From assembly GCA_019828545.1 (NCBI GenBank), contig JACVRA010000510.1, positions 1-40,134 on the forward strand: a DNA stretch of 40,134 nucleotides, written 5' to 3'. Below are positions 31,720 to 40,134 of the stretch, in pieces. The position numbers and the translations under genes were made by a program. Each line of letters starts with the position of its first letter. Positions within the stretch are counted from its first letter, which is position 1. Source of the stretch: Paracamarosporium sp. OC-R06-R3 (lineage: Eukaryota; Ascomycota; Dothideomycetes; Pleosporales; Didymosphaeriaceae). The notes below the pieces were generated by a model that was given only the letters and a program-made list of their open reading frames with translations, was not told where the DNA came from and did not search any database.

Positions 31720-33084
31720 ATGTCTTCTACACAGACCCAAGAGCGTTTTGAGCTCACTGAGCTCCCAATTACACACGGAGCTTCGCTCACCGCACATCCA
31801 TCCAATACAACCCAAGCTCCGGATGAAGTTCCCCCAGATGCAGCATACTCCACCACCGCGATCCCTGACGGAGGTTATGGCTGGGTTGTCGTTGGCTGTG
31901 CATCTGTAACAGCCTTTTGGAGCAACGGCGTCATCAACTGCTGGGGTGTTCTCCAAGCGGCGCTACTTGATTCAACGCTGAAATCAGTTCCAACATCTAC
32001 CCTCTCTTTCGTCGGTTCCTTGGGTTTGGCTCTCAGCGCAGGCCTTGGGATTTTCGTCGTCCAACTCATGCGCTGGGCCGGCAGCCGACGCACCTCAATG
32101 ATTGGAGTTTGTATGATGGGCGCAGGTCTGATCGCGAGCAGTTTCAGTACGGATGAAGTCGCAGGGCTGTTTGTCACCATTGGCCCCATGGCGGGTTTAG
32201 GAATGGCAATGGTTTACACAGTCTCTAACAATTTGCCGGTGCAATATTTCTCCGGACACTTGGGACTAGCAAACGGCATCGTCAAGCTGGGCGGTGGCAT
32301 CGGTGGTTGCGTCCTCGCCGTTGCGCTCGAAGCCATGTACCGTCGCGTGGGCATCGCATGGACATTCAGAATCCAAGGCCTCCTCACCCTTGCGAGTGGC
32401 CTTCCTGCAGCATGGATGCAAAAAGATCGCGTTCCGTTGCGTAGCGTCCCATTGCTCGATCTCTCGATGTTTCGATCTGTTCCGTTTGTGACAGTCTTCC
32501 TCGCTGGTGCGGTGGGATCGTTCGCGCTCTTCGTTCCGCCTTACTTCCTGCCATTATTTGCACAGAGTATCAACTTGAGCTCAAGCACTGGTGCTGGCTT
32601 GGTCGCTGCTTTCAACGCGTGTAACGCTGTGGGGAGGTTTGTCGCGGGGCCCTTGTGCGATAAAATTGGCCCTGTCAACATGTTCCTCATCACGATGATA
32701 GTCAACGCTGTCAGCATGCTGGCTATATGGCCAGTCTCTAGTTCCATCGGCCCGCTTGCTGTCTTCGCAGCACTCAATGGTGCAGCGAACGGCTCGTTTT
32801 TCACGACTCTGCCGACTGTCGTGGCGGGCATGTTTGGCCCAGGCCGAGCTGCCATCGCAATGTCTATGGCTGTTGCTGGATGGAGTGGCGGCTATTTGAT
32901 GGGTTCTCCCATTGCAGGTCATCTTTTGCAAGCTGCAGGCGGCAAACAGCAGGGCGGGGAAGGCTTAGGTGTCGAAGTGTATCGACCTGCCATATTCTAC
33001 GCTGGCGGAGTAGCTTCTGCTTCCGCACTATTCGTATTGCTTGCGAGATTCAAGATGGCGAACAAAATGATCAAAAGAGTTTGA
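31720..33084 (+). CDS. MFS transporter, monocarboxylate-transporter-like
   Basis: A single-exon 454-aa major-facilitator protein. After a 48-residue hydrophilic N-terminus comes PDGGYGWVVV (49-58), the hallmark at the start of helix 1 in the MCT/MCH family. Twelve hydrophobic helices follow with a short central loop near MQKDRVPLRSVPLLDL. GLANGIVKLGGGIGG and FVAGPLCDKIGP are the expected helix 5 and helix 8-9 loop motifs. Fungal members move riboflavin, monocarboxylates or secondary metabolites; the substrate is unknown. Head-to-head position with a P450 suggests linked function. The C-terminus is short and basic (MANKMIKRV). Confidence 0.93.
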   Translation: MSSTQTQERFELTELPITHGASLTAHPSNTTQAPDEVPPDAAYSTTAIPDGGYGWVVVGCASVTAFWSNGVINCWGVLQAALLDSTLKSVPTSTLSFVGSLGLALSAGLGIFVVQLMRWAGSRRTSMIGVCMMGAGLIASSFSTDEVAGLFVTIGPMAGLGMAMVYTVSNNLPVQYFSGHLGLANGIVKLGGGIGGCVLAVALEAMYRRVGIAWTFRIQGLLTLASGLPAAWMQKDRVPLRSVPLLDLSMFRSVPFVTVFLAGAVGSFALFVPPYFLPLFAQSINLSSSTGAGLVAAFNACNAVGRFVAGPLCDKIGPVNMFLITMIVNAVSMLAIWPVSSSIGPLAVFAALNGAANGSFFTTLPTVVAGMFGPGRAAIAMSMAVAGWSGGYLMGSPIAGHLLQAAGGKQQGGEGLGVEVYRPAIFYAGGVASASALFVLLARFKMANKMIKRV

Positions 33085-33666
33085 GACAAGGCGTAATTGA
33101 AGAACTTCTTCTGCGTACATTGAATGCTCGCAGCGAGACTGTAGACTCAGATCCCGCCAATCGTACATTATGGAATCAATCAAGTCGAACTTCGCTATTC
33201 TTTGTTGAATTTGCGTGATACTGAAGAGCGCTTGGAAAATGGGACAATAGTTCCACGTGCGTCTGCGTATTCAGGCAAAAGTTCTTCGCCAACACTCCCA
33301 ACGCCATATTTGCATTGCTCCGGCCAATATATTCATATTACCATACAAGGCTATGCTACTACTCTCCAGCGCAACTATATAGGCGGGCCGCAATTGAACA
33401 ACAGCCTTACTGGTCGAATCTCTCGCAAAGTATTTCCTGAGAAATCAGTTTCGCTGTGTTCGACGGTTAGTGTTCGCGAATGTATGCCTGCTATTGTCTG
33501 CTGCTATGCTACGTTCCAGTGCATATATGTAGAGCGACTATTCATTGAAAAGTCTTATGAATCAGACATGTAACGCTATAAAGCTGTTCATGCTGTTCTA
33601 TCAGATAAAGCCATCGAGAAGACGCTACTATTAACCAGTATCTGGTTAGGCTGCTACTTATCCATA
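33085..33666. other. Intergenic, no gene supported
   Basis: 582 bp. An open frame at 33202-33573 lacks a hydrophobic or conserved segment and overlaps the AT-rich promoter of the next gene. Nothing else is seen. Confidence 0.45.
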
Positions 33667-34719
33667 ATGCATTTTTCATACGCCATTCTAACCGCAATCT
33701 CAACCGCCTCAGTTGCGCTCGCTATTCCACTCTCTACTCGCGACCCCAAAGGCACGCTTATCCTTCTTGATGGTGGGAGAGGCCACACCTCTAGCTTAGG
33801 CACCCGCTGGCCCACCTCCCTTCGCAATATCTCTACACTCGGCACTTCCGCAAGTGTACTCCACCAATTCAACACCAGAGATCTTGACTACATTGCCTAC
33901 GGATACGGCTTGGCATACGACCCCGAAGGACGCCACCTGTACGTTGCGACGCAGCAGAATGGGCTAGTACGGACCGATCTCGACGGCGGGAACGCAGTGT
34001 CTATTCTCAACGACACTATTCCGAAGTCTACGAACTGGTTCACCGGCCTGACTATACAGGGCAGCAAGGTCTACTGGTCAAATGGATATCAAGGCTTGAT
34101 CAAGCGCGCGAACTTGGACGGCAGTGGCGTCGAAGTCGTAAGAAACACATCGCAGGGAATACACCTCCATTACGAGCCTTCCAGCACAGACGAGAAATCG
34201 TATACGTATCCGGTGGGTCTTGTTGTGGACGAGGATGAGAAGTTTGTGTACTGGAGCACGACAAATGACGCCAATAGCAACTTGATCCCTCATGGTGCGA
34301 GTATCCGACGTGCGCCCATCGTATCCGATGCACCACTGAGTGAGGGGGGTAACGCGGAAGATGTCGAGACTCTAGTTCAGGATGTTCAAGGCCTAGGTCA
34401 ATTGCGGCTTTTCGAAGGTGGGAAGGTGTTATACTGGGTCGAACACGGCCAGCCTAGTTCGTTAAAGCGGCTTATAGTTCCTACTAAAGTGAGTGATCCT
34501 GGTGCGGTACCTACTGCAGTGTTGACAAAGTGGGATGCATATGGCGTTAATAGTTTTGACGTGGATGAGGAGTCGGGGAAAGTGTGGCTGGCTTCTGGGA
34601 ACGATTATCTGGGATATGGGTACTTAATTGAGACGGAACTTCGTGGTGGTGAAGTTAAGTTGCGGAATAACAATACCAAGGAGATTGGAGCGCCTACAGG
34701 GGTCGTGTATATAGTGTGA
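33667..34719 (+). CDS. Secreted beta-propeller protein (YWTD/LDL-receptor-like repeats)
   Basis: A single-exon 350-aa protein with a signal peptide (residues 1-19, HFSYAILTAISTASVALA). The body is a series of blade repeats of about 45 residues: GLAYDPEGRHLYVATQQNG followed by LVRTDLDGGNA, then GLTIQGSKVYWSNGYQG followed by LIKRANLDGSGVE, then GLVVDEDEKFVYWSTTND followed by SIRRAPI, and a last VNSFDVDEESGKVWLASGND. The pattern Val-Tyr-Trp-Ser/Thr ... Ile-x-Arg-Ala-x-Leu-Asp-Gly matches YWTD six-bladed propellers. Several Asn-x-Ser/Thr sites fit secretion. There is no catalytic motif, so it is probably a binding protein or lactonase-fold relative; its role is unknown. Confidence 0.85.
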   Translation: MHFSYAILTAISTASVALAIPLSTRDPKGTLILLDGGRGHTSSLGTRWPTSLRNISTLGTSASVLHQFNTRDLDYIAYGYGLAYDPEGRHLYVATQQNGLVRTDLDGGNAVSILNDTIPKSTNWFTGLTIQGSKVYWSNGYQGLIKRANLDGSGVEVVRNTSQGIHLHYEPSSTDEKSYTYPVGLVVDEDEKFVYWSTTNDANSNLIPHGASIRRAPIVSDAPLSEGGNAEDVETLVQDVQGLGQLRLFEGGKVLYWVEHGQPSSLKRLIVPTKVSDPGAVPTAVLTKWDAYGVNSFDVDEESGKVWLASGNDYLGYGYLIETELRGGEVKLRNNNTKEIGAPTGVVYIV

Positions 34720-35100
34720 TGAAGAACCTCGGGGCGCAGATGTAGGGTGTGTAGGTGATTGCCTACTCACAAGAGTGCCAATGACAAAAGACTTCGGGTT
34801 CTTTTTGGCATCGACTAGAAGATTGGTGATTATGGAGTTCTGGCACAGGCACGCCATATTTTACGTAATCTATGCACGAAACTAGTATATACTCTTTGGT
34901 TTCTAATGGTCTTATAAGTCCTACACGCGTGCAAGTGTAGCATTGAAAATCCGTAAAAGAGAGAATATTGCTGTTAAGGACGTGAATCCAACATATTCAT
35001 GCTTTTATTTTGATCGAAGAATTATTTGGGTTGCATTAGATGACTATTCTTTTGTGCGTTGTTGGCTTCTATTTTTCCCACTTCAAAAGTAACTTAGGCC
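34720..35100. other. Intergenic, no gene supported
   Basis: 381 bp, AT-rich between 34860 and 35090. I see no supported feature. Confidence 0.5.
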
Positions 35101-35643
35101 TCACAATTCTGGGGCGTTTCGAGCACAAGTGTTCAGCCACGACCAGATGACATATAAATAATATGCTCTAAGCAAATCGAGTCGATCCAGGGCTGGAGCT
35201 GTGTAATCCGGTAAGGCTATGTGATGATAGGTTATCCCTTGACTGCTTAATTGATCCATCTCTTCTTCGGACAACGGGCAGACATTGAAGCGGATGACGT
35301 TTTTGCTTCCTTGGTTCATAAGAAAGTCGACAGCCTCCTGGTCTATTTTGTGACCCTCATCATTGCCATTCTAGTAAGGTGCAGAAGAACGAGCCAGTTA
35401 GCCAGGAGTGACCCATCGAAACCTGCGAACCACAGCAGTCCCGTGCTGATGAAGGCCGATCATCTCGGAGCTCTCTGCCGCGAACATTATGTGTGGCCCA
35501 CCACTGTCCGATGTCTCCTTGACTGGACAGAGCCTGTCATCGATTGGAATAGAAAGTCGGTATCCACTTTCTGTTAGCTTGGTGAACGTCAGACACTCCC
35601 ATCCTTTTTGTGCATACACGTAGCAAGCTAGATGCTGGCACAC
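35101..35643 (-). pseudogene. Broken phosphatase-like gene with two in-frame stops
   Basis: One minus-strand frame reads as a continuous protein from about 35643 to 35101, interrupted by TAA at 35398-35400 and TAG at 35371-35373. Before the stops it reads GGPHIMFAAESSEMIGLHQH and VVRRFRWVTPG, between them LARSSAPY, and after them NGNDEGHKIDQEAVDFL, NVIRFNVCPLSEEEMDQL and ITYHHIALPDYTAPALDRLD. This resembles, from memory, a fungal family with a tyrosine/dual-specificity-phosphatase fold. The Cys-x5-Arg catalytic loop that should follow is missing. Both stops could come from CAA/CAG by C-to-T change at CpA, the preferred RIP site. A 42-nt intron covering both stops is an alternative, but its GTCACT donor is poor. 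Confidence 0.5.
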
Positions 35644-36125
35644 GTCCCTGCCAAGCTACTTTCCAGTAGTTTGATTTATGAAACCAAACTGATTGTTTTC
35701 ATCTCTGACGCAAATCCAAACCTGGTTGTCATTTTTGGAATAGGGTCTGACTTACAAATCGTTTCTTTCGGCTGTGAAAACAGAATCGGTGCTGTAGAGA
35801 CCAATAACAAAGCGATGACCGAGTTGGAAGCAATCATTACCCAAACTAGAAGGCAGTATGATGGATGTATTTCAGGAAGTTTGTTATTAAAATTATCTGA
35901 GAGAAAAGTTAAGAGAAAGGTTGCAAGAAATAAAGAGTATTGTATTGTTATACGCCAACTCTATCACCTCCGCGGATGGGCATCAGAGCTAGTCCTAAAG
36001 TAATCTGGGGTGATGGTTTGACCAAAATTCGGCGTACGCCTTGAGACAAAAAGTGATACAAAAAATATGATTCCCCTGCGAATCGACACAAAAAGGAGCG
36101 TAGTAAAAAAAAAGAGCAAAAGGTT
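35644..36125. other. AT-rich intergenic region
   Basis: 482 bp. A plus-strand frame at 35632-36003 is AT-rich, lacks any recognisable domain and overlaps the pseudogene end; I do not accept it. A run of nine A at 36105-36113 is a T run on the minus strand (see the tRNA-like element). Confidence 0.45.
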
Positions 36126-36200
36126 TGACTGGACCAGAGTTCGAACTCGCGACCCGTGGGCTTGGCGTTCGACACTGGTCCGGTCCTAAAGCAATAGTCA
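36126..36200 (-). other. tRNA-like element (degenerate tRNA or SINE head)
   Basis: A 75-nt stretch on the minus strand of tRNA length with ends that pair (TGACT/AGTCA), a B-box-like GAGTTCGAACTCT, the tRNA-like words GAACGCCAAG and GGGTCGCGAGTTCGA, and a weak A-box-like TTGCTTTAGGACCGG. A T run of nine follows 12 nt downstream, as for Pol III. An internal 7-bp inverted repeat ggaccag/ctggtcc (36131-36137, 36175-36181) competes with the cloverleaf. The T stem does not close properly, so it is not a working tRNA by eye. Confidence 0.35.
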
Positions 36201-36918
36201 CTCTTTGGGCTTGGGTGCTACGATCCACGACCCAGCAGCGGGTCTACGGGCGCATTATACCTGGAAGTTGGCAATTACCAGCTTAGAGATGGCCTTGGGC
36301 GTGACCCGGAAGGCGAGCCGCCTAGTATTGCCTTAAGGTAGGGTCCAGGTGGTCTAATTCTCGACCTGGAGGTCCCTCCACAGGTATGGGGTGATGGAGT
36401 AGATTAACATGAACTGTGGCTGCAGTTCATCCTTGATCCTTGCACGCCTAACTCAGTTAGTACTTTGTGTTTATTGAATTACATGCTGTGTTACTCTTGT
36501 CAACTGGACACTAGTTCCAGTTCATGCAAGATAGACACTTGTTCGGTTCAAATAGATAAGGCACACACCTGACCGACACATATAGGTACGGCGGCGGCAA
36601 GACTGACCACCGGTCAAGACCACCGGTCAACCCAACGACTGGCAAAATGATTTACCCTTCCCTAGTGACCACTATTCTACATAGTCTAATTGGCTCGTAC
36701 AACAACAAAAATTTTTGTGAAGTTCCTGTTAGGATAATACTGAATAATGCACTTCAGAGGCTCAGAGGCTTGCTAGAATTGTATTTATATGGCCACCCTC
36801 GACTCAACAAGAGAAGTACATTCACCACAGATAGCACCGAAACCACCCATTCTAGATTCGGATCAACAATTGAAGCAACGGGCTCACGACTCTACTCCAC
36901 CTCACACAGATCTTCAGC
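36201..36918. promoter_or_regulatory. Promoter region of the 703-aa membrane protein
   Basis: 718 bp. It includes an inverted repeat ccaggt/acctgg (within 36347-36372) and a perfect 13-bp tandem duplication, gaccaccggtcaa, at 36605-36630 (listed separately). A TATA-like acatatag lies about 30 bp before the duplication. No gene is supported. Confidence 0.4.
36605..36630. repeat. 13-bp tandem duplication in a promoter
   Basis: Two adjacent identical copies of gaccaccggtcaa with a palindromic accggt core, about 290 bp upstream of the next start codon. A paired transcription-factor site is possible; chance duplication is the alternative. Confidence 0.6.
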
Positions 36919-39371
36919 ATGTCTGAACTAGGCAATGAACACGTCCATCGTGGATTTTGGATCAACTGGAGTCAAGGTTCCCTTATTGGCCAAACCCTGA
37001 CCGTGGATGCTAGGACCGGTACTGTCGTTGTTGCCATACTTTCTATATGTGCTACCATCGGTACCGCTGAGCTTTGGCGACTGCTAACTTTCTTTTTTCA
37101 TCAATGGCGCGCGAACGGAACCCCATCCGACGGTCTCTACTGGCAACACCAGGCGCTCCTACGAATATTACCTTCACCAACGGCATTCATAGCTGACACT
37201 ATAAAACTAGGGTGGTCATGGCGGCGAAAAGCTAAAAATCCTCTCTGGCGAACCTCGGGACTGGTTGCAACTGCTGTATGCTACACAATTGCAGCCCTAG
37301 CCGGAACAATCGCTAGTTCGTACGCGGTATCCACTTCGAATCTTGAAGTACTCGTGGATAGTCCGTTTTGTTCACTCCTGAATTTTACGCAGTTCAACGG
37401 ATTGATCCCTAGCAGCTTGCAGTCTGCGTATATCCCGCCTGTGAAAGCTTACACTTTGAACTGCTACAACAACAGCTCCTTATTACCAACGAGCTGCAGT
37501 AATATGTATATTCGGCCCAATATATCGATTGCTGTCGAAGCCGCTACTTGTCCGTGGGATGAATCAATGTGCGCATTTCCAGCCCTTGCCATGGAATCCG
37601 GTATGCTAGACCTCAACGATCATTTTGGATTCAACTTGAAGCAGAACGATCGCGTTGGATTTCGCAAGAGGACGACTTGTAGCATACTACCTCTGGAAGG
37701 CCACTACGCTATAACGAACATGTCGACGTGGTCGGGCAACCGAGAGCCCTTGCCTGGGGAACAAGGTATAGCGCTCATGTATGGAAAACGCGAGAGGAGT
37801 GGATCAGAGATCACTTTCCATGGAAGTCTCTTGACCGCAAATATGACGCCGATTATAATGAAACAGTAAGTTTGTTTGCGATCGGAATATAGTTCTGTTC
37901 CACCATACATCATACATTATACACCCCGCCAGTCCACAAGCCCTCGTTACATCTAGAAGACTAAGACCTCCGACCTCCAGATACTGACCATTCGATAAGG
38001 AACGTATACAACATGATGTCACCATTAGTGCCGGACGACATCACTCTCCTTCCGACGATGAATCACACTGAGGGTGATGTAACATTGACGGCCATCTGGC
38101 CGAACGCTGTAGAGCACCTTGGCCCGGTGGACGACCCACTGTTTTCCGCGCACAAAGAAGTAGTCAGACAATTGGGTCGAGATGTAAACCAGACATTTTA
38201 TCTTGCAGATCATCCTGCAGGTATAGTCGGCTGCACGTACCAGGCATGTCCTTTAGACTTTTTACTACAGATACTCCCTAACCTCTTCGCCAGTATCAGT
38301 TCTGCATTGCAAGGGATGATTGTACCCAGTGGGGCGGGTTACCGCTACACCAATCAGGGGAGAACTTTCGCAATGCGAGCGACGTTCAACTTGTTGCTCT
38401 GAGAGTGCTGGAAGAGGCTCTGTTCTTTGCATTTATGTCAACTAGAGCCTACAGTGATACACTAGCACAGGCTTCGTTCCAAGAAAGATACATTGCTCCC
38501 TTGCCACCTGATCAATGGAAGCGAGAGGGTGCGTATTTTTCCGGTACAAAGTAACCATGTCTCAGCTAACTCCTTACCCGCGAAACTAGTCATATACTGG
38601 GAATCACTATTCTATGCCACTACACAAACGGTGCTCTCGGATCATGCTATCGGTTTTATGAAACGCGATACTGATGCGGAAGGGTACACATCAAAGCCTA
38701 TAACTCAAGCCGAGAAAACACTTTGCCAATCATTACGAATGCGCAAATCCGGTGGCTTCGCGTAAGTAACTTATCCCAAAGGCCTCTCCAAAGAAGTGCT
38801 CAGCACTCGTCTTCTTTCTATTGAAAACTTCAAACGGTTTGATCTAACGCTAACCAGTAATGTCAACGTTTTCGGGCTTGCGTTTATTATCGCTTTTGCC
38901 GGCGTATTCACCCTCTTCAATCTATTTATCCTCCGTTTCTGCATCCTTATGGGTAGATTTCGACGGCCACTTGCACCACGCCTAGACCGTTGGGTACAGG
39001 ACGGCGTCTACCAGTTGCAACACCGCGCTTTTAAAGCACAAGGCGAAGGCAACTGGATTGACCTGGATAAGGAAATCCCCGTAACTGAAAAGGAGCAGAA
39101 GCTTTCTGAACTGCATTGGAGATCGTCTAATTCGAAGCCGATAGCTCAAACGATACCGACCTCTCCTGCCTCAAACTCTCCTGCCTCAAACTCTCCTGCC
39201 TCAAACTCTCCTGCCTCAAACTCTCCTGCCTCAAACTCTCCTGCTTTAAACTCTCCTCCTACCAACAGCCACGCCGCAAATTCTCCTGCCCAACTACCAA
39301 CCAATACCCTCCCAACCAAACATCAACCCAGTATGAAACAAACCATAAATCCAGCAACGACTCAACAATAA
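36919..39371 (+). CDS. Large fungal membrane protein of unknown function, repeat at C-terminus
   Basis: Five exons: 36919-37865, 38000-38243, 38294-38528, 38590-38761 and 38858-39371; 703 aa. Hydrophobic helices lie at about 32-54 and 110-135, then a large, probably extracytoplasmic region (about 140-530) with many cysteines and Asn-x-Ser/Thr sites, a third helix at about 537-560 and a cytoplasmic tail. This matches a widespread, uncharacterised family of Dothideomycete membrane proteins, often numerous in accessory regions. Landmarks are VGCTYQYQFC (restored by splicing 38243/38294), ALFFAFMSTRAYSDTLA, APLPPDQWKREVIYWESLF and FANVNVFGLAFII. The second intron uses a GC donor (GCATGT). The other introns are 134, 61 and 96 nt. 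The tail holds an SPASN repeat. No enzyme motif is present. Confidence 0.8.
38244..38293 (+). other. GC-AG intron
   Basis: A 50-nt intron with donor CAG|GCATGT, branch-like CCTAACC 18 nt before the end, and acceptor CCAG. It is required because the frame before it (…GCTYQ) stops making family sense, and the frame after it (YQFC…) is entered only at 38294. No GT donor nearby keeps the frame. Confidence 0.7.
39162..39281 (+). repeat. 15-bp coding minisatellite (SPASN repeat)
   Basis: Five perfect copies of the 15-bp unit tctcctgcctcaaac start at 39162, 39177, 39192, 39207 and 39222, followed by diverged copies encoding SPALN, SPPTN and SHAAN. All are in frame in the cytoplasmic tail of the membrane protein. 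Identical DNA units point to recent expansion, so length variation between strains is likely. Confidence 0.95.
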
Positions 39372-40134
39372 CCCACGATCAATAAGCCTTTACCTACGAA
39401 GCCTTAACTCCACGATTGTGTGGTCCTGACGCTCAATTTGCGAGCTGGAGATTCGCCTACGGATGTGGGAATAGGGAGAAGATCTAGGACCGTGAACTGT
39501 GACTGGAATACGACTATCTTCGGTTCTAGAAAGCAATTTCTCTTGTATCGTCGCCTTGATAGCTTCTGAAATCAAACTGTCTTTTCTGAACAAACCACCA
39601 GCGGAGCTGCAGAATCTTTGCTATTTTTAACTCTAGGGTATGTATTCTTCGTGGCATAATAATTGTATGGTTGCAGTTCTTTATGCCTTTTATCTAACCA
39701 TCCAATTCATACAAATATGCCATACAAAATCGTGCGAACCCTCCATTTGTTAAACTCTTACTATAATTCTCACAAACGAACCCCTCTCTTTGATAAACCT
39801 AGTTACTACTACCGCTCTTTACTCTCCCTCTCCACCCCCTTACCGACTTTTACGTGAACCTTGCAAGGAGGGCCCTCCTGATAAGATTTTTTACTTAATT
39901 AAATATAACGCAGCCGCCTAATTAATATGTAAAAGGGCTAATTTATTTAACTTTACTATGTCTATATATGCAACATGTCCGTACGTACGTACGGTGTCTC
40001 ACTACTGTTTCACCATTGCCTACTAGCCCCTAGGCCATTATGTATATAGAGCCCTCATTCTTCTGTACTTAGAAGGATGGAGCAAAAGTCAATCAATCAA
40101 ATACAGTCTTTGCTCCCACCCGTCCCTACCAACA
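39372..40134. other. AT-rich window end, possibly LTR-derived
   Basis: No confirmed gene. A minus-strand open stretch (39390-39593, extending upstream to an acceptor-like aaaaatag) has coding-like codon use but no start or domain. From 39860 the DNA is AT-rich, with a 16-bp perfect palindrome ccgtacgtacgtacgg at 39979-39994. A TATA-like gtatatagagccc (about 40041-40053) is followed by caatcaatcaaatacag and a C-rich end in ...accaaca, a layout seen in fungal LTRs. Both LTR ends cannot be shown inside the window. Confidence 0.35.

Noticed and set aside
33202..33573. 123-codon frame between the MFS transporter and the beta-propeller gene
   Set aside because: No signal peptide, domain or codon bias; lies in a promoter-like AT-rich area.
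35632..36003. 123-codon plus-strand open frame
   Set aside because: AT-rich, no domain, overlaps the pseudogene and the tRNA-like element's terminator; more likely a chance frame in degraded DNA.
39390..39593. Minus-strand frame with plausible codon use ending convergent to the membrane protein
   Set aside because: No ATG and no recognisable domain; could be a last exon, but no upstream exon could be found in the AT-rich DNA.
39979..39994. 16-bp perfect palindrome of TACG repeats
   Set aside because: A simple tandem tetranucleotide is automatically palindromic; no functional inference is warranted.
1..40134. CRISPR arrays, prophage, bacterial operons, PKS/NRPS backbone genes
   Set aside because: None seen; the intron-rich eukaryotic gene structures rule out a prokaryotic reading, and no large multidomain synthase frame is present.

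Overview
The window is nuclear DNA of a filamentous ascomycete (Pezizomycotina; a Dothideomycete is my guess, not proven). The evidence is multi-exon genes with short GT..AG introns (mostly 46-90 nt) and CTAAC/CTGAC-like branch sites, a eukaryotic tRNA-Asp with an intron at the canonical site, and fungal gene families (ERG28, IFA38-type ketoreductase, MCT-like MFS, ABCC pump, BYS1-like and other small secreted proteins). I rebuilt the exon structures by hand. Every spliced gene given here totals a multiple of three.

Layout. 1-1800: AT-rich flank without housekeeping genes, holding one small cysteine-rich secreted ORF. 1801-11063: conserved housekeeping block: RPS11 (-), IFA38 ketoreductase (+), ERG28 (-), GAL7 (-), a Yip1-domain Golgi protein (+), a Yrb2/RanBP3-like Ran-binding protein (+). 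11693-16508: one nine-exon ABCC multidrug transporter (+). 18079-24697: small genes: a cysteine-rich BYS1/thaumatin-like secreted protein, a PPxY single-pass membrane protein, tRNA-Asp, a 64-aa membrane protein spread over two short exons, a 199-aa secreted protein with eight cysteines, and an SDR. 24698-27316: long gap, GC-rich at its right end, unresolved. 27317-33084: amino-acid/choline-type permease (+), cytochrome P450 (-) and MCT-like MFS transporter (+), the last two divergent from a shared 474-bp promoter. 33667-34719: secreted YWTD-type beta-propeller. 34720-40134: accessory end with a broken phosphatase-like gene, a tRNA-like element, a 703-aa membrane protein with a GC-AG intron and an SPASN repeat, and an AT-rich, LTR-like terminus.

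How the genes relate. The first 11 kb is ordinary core metabolism and trafficking. IFA38 and ERG28 are tail-to-tail neighbours that both serve ER lipid synthesis. The right half is accessory: transporters, P450, secreted proteins, and signs of C-to-T (RIP-type) decay. I see no CRISPR, prophage or clear backbone secondary-metabolite enzyme (no PKS/NRPS). The most novel-looking items are the small secreted cysteine-rich proteins, the minimal uORF whose stop overlaps the ABC transporter start, the GC-AG intron and stop-free introns, and the decayed phosphatase-like gene.
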